Assembly (NCBI RefSeq): GCF_001544755.2
Contig: NZ_FCOF02000012.1
Location: forward strand, 119,752-183,751
Length of the DNA: 64,000 bases
Source of the DNA: Caballeronia catudaia
Lineage (GTDB): Bacteria > Pseudomonadota > Gammaproteobacteria > Burkholderiales > Burkholderiaceae
Direction: 5' to 3'
The number at the start of each line of letters is the position of its first letter. The first letter of the stretch is position 1. The notes under the pieces were generated by a model, which saw nothing but the letters and a program-made list of their open reading frames with translations, did not search any database and had not been told where the DNA came from. The position numbers and the translations under genes were made by a program. Positions 58,519 through 64,000 of the stretch are shown piece by piece.

Positions 58519-60074
58519 GCGCTTCCGACGCCGCGCCGCTTCCGCCGGGCATGACGGCCGCGCAGTTTCGCGCGGCGCTCGCGGCTTTCGCGGCGGCGCT
58601 CGGCAGCGATGCCGTGCTGTCGAACGGCACCGTTTCGTATCTCGATCCGTTCGCGCCCGGCGATGCGCTCGCGCATGCGCCATCGGCCGTCGTGCTCCCG
58701 CGCGATGTCGATGGCGTGCGCGCGGCGCTCGCCGTGGCGAATCGATATCGCGCGCCGCTCTGGACCGTATCGACGGGACGCAATTTCGCGTACGGCGGCG
58801 CGGCGCCGCGCATGCGAGGCAGCGTCGTCATGGACTTGCGGCGCATGAACCGCATCATCGAAATCGACGAGACCCTGGGTTACGCGCTCGTCGAGCCGGG
58901 TGTGACGTACTACGATCTGCATCGCGCCCTCGGTTCGCCAAGGCGCTTCTGGCTCGATCCGCCCGCGGCCGGATGGGGCAGCGTGATCGGCAACACGCTC
59001 GAACGGGGCTATGGCACGACGCCTTACGGCGACCATGCGGCGAATCAATGCGGCATGGAAGTCGTGCTCGCGAATGGCGATGTGGTTCGCACCGGCATGG
59101 GCGCGATGCCCACGAGCCGCGCGTGGCAAGTGTTCAAGGGCGGCTTCGGGCCGTCGTATGACGGCATGTTCGTGCAGTCGAATTTCGGCGTCGTCACGAA
59201 GCTCGGCATCTGGCTCATGCCCGCGCCCGAGGGCTACATGATCTGCCGGTACGCGTTCGCGCGCGAGGACGATCTGGAACGCGTCGTCGATACGCTGCGT
59301 CCGCTTCGCATGGACGGCACGATGCAAAGCAACGCGGTGATCGAAAGCGCGGTGCGCTGGGCGGCGGGCGTGTCGACGCGCAGGCAGTGGTACGACGGCG
59401 ACGGCGCCATGCCCGACGACGTCATAGATACGATGGCGCGCAAGATCGGCATCGGGCGCTGGAATCTGCGCTTTTGCCTGTATGGGCCGCGCGCGCTCGT
59501 GAAGGCGCGGCGCGATATCATCCACGCGCGTTTCACGCCGATCGCGGGCGCGACGCTCTTCGAAATGCCGTATCGCGATGCCTCGGTCGAGCCCGAAGGC
59601 GGCGGCGATCGCGCGCAAGTCGGCATTCCGGGACTCGAAGCGTTCAGCCTGCTCGACTGGCGCGGCGGCTCGGGCGCGCATATCGATTTCTCGCCCATCT
59701 GCCCGCCGCTCGGACGCGATGCCGTGAAGCAGGCGCGCATGGTGCGCGAGCGCGCCGCGCAATTCGGCTTCGACTATTACGGCGGCTTCACGGCGGGCGA
59801 GCGCGCGATGCATCACATTTTCGCGGCGATCTTCGATTCCGACGATCCACAGCAATCGCGCAACGCCGGTGCGCTGATCGAAACGCTGATCCGCGATGCG
59901 GGCGCGGCGGGCTACGGGCAATATCGCGCGCATCTGTCGTACATGGACCTCGCCGCCGCGCAATACGATTTCAACGATCACGCGCTGATGCGACTATCGA
60001 ACACGATCAAGACGGCGCTCGATCCGAACGGCATTCTGTCGCCGGGAAAGCAGGGCATCTGGCCAGCGCGATGA
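58515..60074 (+). CDS. FAD-binding oxidoreductase, VAO/4-cresol dehydrogenase type
   Basis: 519-residue flavoprotein of the vanillyl-alcohol oxidase family (PCMH-type FAD domain, then a FAD-oxidase C domain). Features are VLPRDVDGVRAALAVANRYR, PLWTVSTGRNFAYGGAAPRM, the FAD loop GNTLERGYGTTPYGDH and the C-terminal HALMRLSNTIKTALDPNGIL segment. It oxidises 4-substituted phenols or similar; no cytochrome partner is adjacent. TTG 58515 shares TTGA with the lipoprotein stop; ATG 58551 is an alternative. The stop overlaps the next ORF (ATGA). The start is the least certain part. Confidence 0.85.
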   Translation: MSASDAAPLPPGMTAAQFRAALAAFAAALGSDAVLSNGTVSYLDPFAPGDALAHAPSAVVLPRDVDGVRAALAVANRYRAPLWTVSTGRNFAYGGAAPRMRGSVVMDLRRMNRIIEIDETLGYALVEPGVTYYDLHRALGSPRRFWLDPPAAGWGSVIGNTLERGYGTTPYGDHAANQCGMEVVLANGDVVRTGMGAMPTSRAWQVFKGGFGPSYDGMFVQSNFGVVTKLGIWLMPAPEGYMICRYAFAREDDLERVVDTLRPLRMDGTMQSNAVIESAVRWAAGVSTRRQWYDGDGAMPDDVIDTMARKIGIGRWNLRFCLYGPRALVKARRDIIHARFTPIAGATLFEMPYRDASVEPEGGGDRAQVGIPGLEAFSLLDWRGGSGAHIDFSPICPPLGRDAVKQARMVRERAAQFGFDYYGGFTAGERAMHHIFAAIFDSDDPQQSRNAGALIETLIRDAGAAGYGQYRAHLSYMDLAAAQYDFNDHALMRLSNTIKTALDPNGILSPGKQGIWPAR

Positions 60075-60433
60075 ACATGACGCGGCGCGCGTTTCTGATT
60101 GCATCGGGGCTGACGTGGATTCCGCCCGGCGGCGGCGTGCGAGCTTCGGTGCGTACCTGGGTCATCGACGAAGACTTGCCGCAAAGCCGCGTCATCGTGC
60201 GTCGATTGAGCGTTTCGGGCGCGCGCATCGCGTCACTTTCCGGCGATGCGGGCTGGTTGTGGATCGAGCGCTTGTCGAACGAAGCGGTGTCTTCACACGC
60301 GATCGGCGGCCTGACGCGCTTTTCCGATGCGTTCGTGCTCGCCCAACTGGGCGCGGGCACCGGCATGCGCGCGTTGCATCATCGTGAATGGACAGCGGGC
60401 GCGTTGCTCTGGACGCTCGAGCACGACCGGTAA
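60071..60433 (+). CDS. Small exported protein with Tat-like signal
   Basis: 120-residue protein with an N-terminal TRRAFLIASGL motif, resembling a twin-arginine (Tat) signal, and a mature part with few conserved features (RVIVRRLSVSGARIASLSG, GWLWIERLSNEAV). Not recognised. Its ATG overlaps the flavoprotein stop by four bases, so it is made with that enzyme; a chaperone, inhibitor or second subunit of the flavoprotein is possible. The last part of the longer frame from 59387 is a shadow. Confidence 0.7.
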   Translation: MNMTRRAFLIASGLTWIPPGGGVRASVRTWVIDEDLPQSRVIVRRLSVSGARIASLSGDAGWLWIERLSNEAVSSHAIGGLTRFSDAFVLAQLGAGTGMRALHHREWTAGALLWTLEHDR

Positions 60434-60484
60434 GTCGCCGATAAAATGACACGTATCTCGATATTGCCGCGCACGGATGAAACG

Positions 60485-60853
60485 ATGAACGCCACGGACA
60501 CCCGCACGATCGCTGACTGGCACGCGCACGTGTACTTCGATGCCGTCACCCGCGACGCCGCGTGGCAGCTACGGCAAGTCATCGAGGCGCGCTTCGCGAG
60601 CGAATTGCAAAGCGGCGCATTGCGCCTCGGACGCTTTCACGAGCGTCCGGTCGGGCCGCATCCGATGTGGTCGTTTCAACTGGGATTCGGCGCCGGTCTG
60701 CTAACGCCGATGCTCGCCTGGCTCGCGCTGAACCACGGCGCGCTCGATGTCTTCATGCATCCCAACACCGGCGACGCGCTCGTCGATCATCGCGATTCGG
60801 CGGTGTGGATCGGCCGCTCGCACGTGCTCGTGCTCGACAGACTGATCGCCTGA
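60485..60853 (+). CDS. DOPA 4,5-dioxygenase family protein
   Basis: 122-residue protein of the DOPA_dioxygen family (Pfam PF08883). Hallmarks are DWHAHVYFDAVTRDAAWQLR at the start, RFHERPVGPHPMWSFQLGF and LNHGALDVFMHPNTGDALVDHR, with several conserved histidines. ATG 60485 is chosen by alignment with relatives, which begin a few residues before the WHAHVYFD motif; 60446 is longer. The family cleaves aromatic rings of DOPA-like compounds, but bacterial function is unclear. It lies 51 bases after the exported ORF. Confidence 0.85.
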   Translation: MNATDTRTIADWHAHVYFDAVTRDAAWQLRQVIEARFASELQSGALRLGRFHERPVGPHPMWSFQLGFGAGLLTPMLAWLALNHGALDVFMHPNTGDALVDHRDSAVWIGRSHVLVLDRLIA

Positions 60854-60866
60854 TGCGCGAATAGAA

Positions 60867-60889
60867 AAAGGCGGAACGCGTCCGCCTTT
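60867..60889. terminator. Bidirectional intrinsic terminator
   Basis: AAAGGCGGA (60867-60875) pairs with TCCGCCTTT (60881-60889) around a 5-base loop, flanked by an A-run on the left and T-rich bases on the right. It ends the DOPA-dioxygenase-like gene (plus) and the convergent phasin (minus). Confidence 0.88.
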
Positions 60890-60909
60890 CTCCGAAACGT
60901 CCCGCGCAA

Positions 60910-61476
60910 TTATTTCTTCGCGCTGGCCGCCTTCGGCGTCACGACGCGCACGGCCGTCTGGCTTGCGACGCTGGCGTCGTTCTGCGCGGCTTCGACCACT
61001 TGACGCGCAGCCTTGCGGGCCGCTTCGTAAGCCGAATTCGCGGATTCCGTGGCGGCATCGATCGCGGATTTCCACGCGGAAACCACCGCTTCGCTGCCGG
61101 CCGGCGCATTGCTCGCCAGGCTTTGCACGAACGCCTGCACGTTGCGCTGCGACTTCTCGATCTGATCCTGCGCCGCCTCGAGATAGCCGCCGCGAACGCC
61201 CGTGGCGATTTCATAGACGTTCAGCCAGTACGCCTGCACGCGCTTGGCGCTGTCCTGAAGATGCTGATTCTGAAGCGCGAAGAATTCCTGCGGATCGCGC
61301 ACGGAAAACGACCTGGCGACGAGCGCCTGATGCTCGTCGAGCACCGTCCTGACCGTGCGCACGTTCAGGTCGACCAGCTTTTCGAAACCTTCGACGGCTT
61401 GGGCGGCGAGACCGAAAGTCGTATTGACTCCCGCCTTTTGTGACGCGATGACGTTTTCCGGCGCAAGACTGCTCAT
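60910..61476 (-). CDS. Phasin family protein (PHA granule-associated)
   Basis: 188-residue phasin of the Phasin_2 family. Such proteins coat polyhydroxyalkanoate granules. The sequence begins with SSLAPENVIASQKAGVNTTF and has a long amphipathic helical central part (ARSFSVRDPQEFFALQNQHL and later), ending in an Ala/Lys-rich tail (VVTPKAASAKK). ATG 61476 has GGAG 6-7 bases upstream; two further in-frame ATGs lie at 61488 and 61503. It ends at the shared terminator. No PHA synthase gene lies nearby. Confidence 0.9.
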   Translation of the reverse strand: MSSLAPENVIASQKAGVNTTFGLAAQAVEGFEKLVDLNVRTVRTVLDEHQALVARSFSVRDPQEFFALQNQHLQDSAKRVQAYWLNVYEIATGVRGGYLEAAQDQIEKSQRNVQAFVQSLASNAPAGSEAVVSAWKSAIDAATESANSAYEAARKAARQVVEAAQNDASVASQTAVRVVTPKAASAKK

Positions 61477-61503
61477 GCTCGACTCCATATGGATGTTCCC
61501 CAT

Positions 61504-62037
61504 TGATAACGCGATGAATTGTGCAGTGCAGCGAATAGCCTTATTTTAAGGCAAGCAGATGAAGTGTCAATTACGTTTTCCCCGCTTGACTTTAAAGCAT
61601 GCGGCCATAAATTCAAAAATCGCTGCCTGAAGTAGATGAATAAGCTGGCTCATTTACGGCGATTGAAGTGATCAGACATCACATAATTCGAACGACCATC
61701 TTATTCGGCAGTTATTGCGCGAAAAAGAATAATTCGCCGTCTGGCCGGATGGCGAACGCGCGTTCGATAAAGCTCCGAGAGCACGCTCTGAAGCGTTGCC
61801 CTCGTAAACACTAAGCCTCAAAGTTACCGAATGCGTTGTTTCCCCACTTGACGCATTCGTGCGTCGGTTGAAACAATTCCGCACTGCAGCACGCGCGAAG
61901 TCAACCGGCGATTTATCGGCAAGCCTTTCCTGTTTTTGTTGTCACTGCCGCGTCACCGGAAATGCGTACGATTCATCTTCGCGCGAATGAGCCGGCGCTG
62001 AACGGCATAAAGATATAAATCGAGAGACTTGAAGAAA
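61504..62037. other. Relatively AT-rich ~530-base region without a gene
   Basis: No frame shows clear coding character; a 70-codon minus-strand frame at 61672-61884 has no ribosome site or domain and is rejected. The base composition is more AT-rich than the neighbours. It contains the phasin promoter on the left and the start region of the HTH gene on the right. No repeat or tRNA was seen. Confidence 0.5.
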
Positions 62038-62322
62038 ATGGGGCGACATTCCCACACCCTTGGCCACCTTGAACGTAGTCACGAAGACAACGCCTTGCGG
62101 CGTGCCATCGCAGCACGGCTCGACCGGGCCTTGCAAAAGGCGAACATCAGTTCCGCAAAAGCCGCCGGCTGGCTCGAAGTGAGCGAGCACGACGTGCAGT
62201 TCTGGCGGCGCGGCATTACGGTTCCACCGTTCTACGCGTTCAATCGCATCGCGAAGGCGCTCGATATCGATCCGCACTGGCTCTGCACGGGCCAGGCGCA
62301 GAGCGCGCATCCCGCGAACTGA
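62038..62322 (+). CDS. XRE-type helix-turn-helix protein
   Basis: 94-residue small DNA-binding protein. Residues ~20-80 form an HTH: LDRALQKANISSAKAAGWLE then SEHDVQFWRRGITVPPFYAF and NRIAKALDIDPHWLCTG, close to phage-type or XRE repressors. The start ATG 62038 has purine-rich GAAGAAA immediately before; TTG 62029 is an alternative. It is convergent with the DMT transporter (56 bases). Its target is unknown, and there is no phage context. Confidence 0.75.
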   Translation: MGRHSHTLGHLERSHEDNALRRAIAARLDRALQKANISSAKAAGWLEVSEHDVQFWRRGITVPPFYAFNRIAKALDIDPHWLCTGQAQSAHPAN

Positions 62323-62377
62323 TCCCGTTCGCCGCGGCGGCGCTTTTCCGTGCGCCGCCGGTTACGTCCCTTGAGCG

Positions 62378-63316
62378 TCAGATTTCCGTCGATACCGCCG
62401 GCGCCGGCTTGCGTCCGTGCAATAGCACGGTGCCGATGCCGCTCGCGGCGATCACGCACATGCCGATGGCCATCCACTTGTCCGGCACCTGACCGAATAG
62501 CAGCCAGCTGAAGAACGCGGCGAACGCGAGCTGACCGTAGGAGAAGGGCGTGAGGATGGACAGCGACGCGCGTTTGAGCGCCTGGAGCATCAGCGCCTGG
62601 CCGAGCGTCGCCATCGTCGCCATGAAGACGACGAGCAGCCAGCTTCCCACACGCACCTCGGCGAGCGCCGGCAGCATTTCCGCCTGATCCATCCACACGA
62701 GCACGCACAGCACGATCGTCGCGACGAGCGCCGTGAGGAAGTTGGTCGTGATCGCATCGTCGACGCGCGACAGGTGGCTCGACACCACCTGAAAGCACGC
62801 GAAGGTCAGCGCCGATCCGATCGGATACGCCACGGTCCAACTGAACTGGCTGCCGCCCGGCCGCACCACGAGCAGCATGCCGATGAAGCCGAGCACGACC
62901 ATCGCCCATTTGCTGCGCGGCACGTCGTCTTTCAGAAGGAGCGCGGCGAGCAGCGTGGAGATGAGCGGCGCGAGCATGGCGAGCGATGTCGTGACCGGCA
63001 GCGGCAAATGGCGCAGGCCCGCGAACGTGCATGCGGAATTCGTGAGCAGCAGCACCGCGCGCACGAATTGCAGCTTCACGGCATCCGTGCGAAAGAGCCC
63101 GAACGCGCCGCGCCGCACTTGCCAGACGCCCAGCACGATCATCTGAAACAGATAGCGCACCCAGAGAAGCGCGAGCAGAGGGACCGCGGTGCCGATCAGC
63201 TTGACGGTGGAATCGCTGGCCGCGAAGGCCGCCGTCGTCAGGATCATGATGGCGATACCGGCTCCGGTGTTATCGGTATCAATGCGGTACCGCGTCTTGC
63301 CCTCTAAGGTTGCCAT
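62378..63316 (-). CDS. DMT-superfamily transporter with two EamA domains
   Basis: 312-residue membrane protein with about ten predicted helices arranged as two EamA repeats. The N-terminal repeat has FAASDSTVKLIGTAVPLLALLWVR, and the second LTPFSYGQLAFAAFFSWLLFG; the intervening loop SHLSRVDDAI is typical. Such transporters export amino acids or other metabolites. ATG 63316 is used. No regulator or enzyme adjoins it except the HTH gene convergent at 62322. Confidence 0.88.
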   Translation of the reverse strand: MATLEGKTRYRIDTDNTGAGIAIMILTTAAFAASDSTVKLIGTAVPLLALLWVRYLFQMIVLGVWQVRRGAFGLFRTDAVKLQFVRAVLLLTNSACTFAGLRHLPLPVTTSLAMLAPLISTLLAALLLKDDVPRSKWAMVVLGFIGMLLVVRPGGSQFSWTVAYPIGSALTFACFQVVSSHLSRVDDAITTNFLTALVATIVLCVLVWMDQAEMLPALAEVRVGSWLLVVFMATMATLGQALMLQALKRASLSILTPFSYGQLAFAAFFSWLLFGQVPDKWMAIGMCVIAASGIGTVLLHGRKPAPAVSTEI

Positions 63317-63650
63317 CGAACTCTCGTGGGTTCGCCGCCGCGTACGACCCGGAATGAGCGCGATGCCCCGTTCCCGCGACGGCTTGAATGAAGGAGCGGT
63401 TTTTACGCCGTTGCTTCAATTCTCCGGGCATCGAACGCTGCTGGCAAGGCGACAGTAAAGTTTCCTGGCGCGCGTGTTGTGCGCAGGTGACGATGCGAGA
63501 ACTGTACTAGACGGTTCGAACAATCGCCGCGTGCCGAGACCGGTCGTGCTTTTCAGTCCGAATTTCATGGCGCTGATTTTTAAGACACGGATTAGAGCTT
63601 TCCTATCTTCAACTCCCTAATATTCTCTCAACGCCGAACAACGCAGAGCA
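63317..63650. other. Intergenic region before the small ORF
   Basis: About 330 bases without an ORF of coding character, more AT-rich towards the right end. It probably holds the promoters of the divergent DMT transporter and small ORF; no clear -35/-10 pair was found. Confidence 0.45.
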
Positions 63651-63818
63651 ATGCAGAAAGTTATGAAGAAGAAGCAGCGCATCATCCTCGCCGCCGCAAT
63701 CATGTCGATGAGTCTGATTGCCTTCATGTCGATGAACAGTGGCCGCGCCGCATTCGACATGTTTGCAATGAAGGGATCGCCCGTCGACGTGACGGCGCAG
63801 TTGGAGCAGTGGAAGTAA
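63651..63818 (+). CDS. 55-residue hydrophobic hypothetical peptide
   Basis: A 55-codon frame from ATG 63651 to TAA 63816-63818: a cationic start (MQKVMKKKQR), a hydrophobic segment rich in Met (IILAAAIMSMSLIAFMSM), then a polar tail ending QLEQWK. It looks like a small exported or membrane-anchored peptide. The ribosome site is weak (GCAGAG), and no homologue is recognised. Its last codons, GAGCAGTGGAAG, resemble the unit of the tandem repeat that follows. Confidence 0.5.
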   Translation: MQKVMKKKQRIILAAAIMSMSLIAFMSMNSGRAAFDMFAMKGSPVDVTAQLEQWK

Positions 63819-63832
63819 GGCACGTAGAAGAA

Positions 63833-64000
63833 AAAAGCAGTAGCAGGAAAGCAGTGGAAGGAAAGCAGTGGAAGCAAAGCAGTGGAAGCAAAGCAGTGGA
63901 AGCAAAGCAGTGGAAGCAAAGCAGTGGAAGCAAAGCAGTGGAAGCAAAGCAGTGGAAGCAAAGCAGTGGAAGCAAAGCAGTGGAAGCAAAGCAGTGGAAG
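63833..64000. repeat. 14-bp tandem repeat array reaching the window edge
   Basis: Eleven consecutive 14-bp units fill 63847-64000: two of GAAAGCAGTGGAAG (63847, 63861) and nine identical CAAAGCAGTGGAAG from 63875 to the last base. A degenerate unit (AAAAGCAGTAGCAG, 63833-63846) precedes them. Since 14 is not a multiple of three, all frames read the same 14-residue cycle without stops. The end lies outside the window. Confidence 0.92.

Noticed and set aside
61672..61884. 70-codon minus-strand ORF
   Set aside because: No ribosome site, no recognised domain and odd composition; kept only as part of the gene-free stretch.
63609..63989. Minus-strand Leu/Cys/Phe-rich frames of 83-126 codons
   Set aside because: They are the frame-neutral reading of the 14-bp repeat plus the antisense of the small ORF, and all minus frames give the same cycle.
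63833..64000. CRISPR array
   Set aside because: Units are contiguous 14-mers without spacers, and no cas genes are present.

Overview
The window is high-GC DNA from a betaproteobacterium of the Burkholderiaceae, most likely Caballeronia or Paraburkholderia. This is inferred from gene families and codon bias, not from a marker gene. Supporting features are a double-length tandem UvrA, a phasin, several MocR and LysR regulators, a complete Tad (Flp) pilus locus and ABC/TRAP-type binding proteins. No rRNA, tRNA, CRISPR array, transposase or phage gene was seen, so the region reads as ordinary chromosome with accessory islands.

Layout. 1-3180: the 3' part of a branched-chain amino acid ABC transporter operon (permease, two ATPases, binding protein). 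It is followed by a convergent 3-methyladenine DNA glycosylase and a small low-affinity iron permease-like protein. 4254-16402 (minus strand): a complete tad operon with flp at its head, then tadV, cpaB, cpaC, a small lipoprotein, tadZ, tadA, tadB, tadC, tadD, two tadE-like pseudopilins and a vWA-containing tadG. Most of its junctions from tadZ onward are 1- or 4-base stop/start overlaps, and a perfect hairpin separates flp from the rest. 16716-21108: a histone H1-like DUF6496 protein, a LysR regulator divergent from an amino-acid binding protein plus a zinc deacylase, and an epoxide-hydrolase-like enzyme. 21175-28817: an SOS-box-controlled four-ABC UvrA followed by an ACT-domain protein and a DUF445 membrane protein. 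A ~135 bp palindrome then precedes two glycosidases (a debranching-enzyme type and a GH63 type).

33883-43319: a small membrane protein, an FdhF/YdeP-type molybdoenzyme, two MocR aminotransferase-like regulators with two tiny ORFs between them, an orphan TAXI binding protein, and a zinc-ribbon membrane protein carrying three YYLG(D/E) repeats. 43955-48932: a ketoglutarate-semialdehyde-type dehydrogenase divergent from its probable LysR regulator, a trans-aconitate methyltransferase and an orphan histidine kinase. 48990-51298: ahpC-ahpF. 51502-54353: an NADP oxidoreductase, GTP cyclohydrolase II, a 2OG-Fe(II) oxygenase and a hemerythrin. 54484-58240: a nuclease-helicase with an Fe-S helicase core and a LexA box over its start codon, downstream of a third MocR regulator. 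58387-63316: a tiny lipoprotein, a VAO-type flavoprotein and a Tat-signal peptide ORF in a coupled trio, then a DOPA-dioxygenase-like protein, a phasin, an HTH protein and a DMT exporter. 63651-64000: a 55-residue hydrophobic ORF whose 3' end resembles the unit of a 14-bp tandem repeat that runs off the window.

Functional links. The two LexA boxes are near-identical and place the tandem UvrA and the nuclease-helicase in one DNA-damage response. ahpC/ahpF and the hemerythrin suggest oxidative or nitrosative stress functions. The tad locus provides surface attachment. Most other genes are nutrient uptake and catabolic modules with adjacent LysR or MocR regulators.
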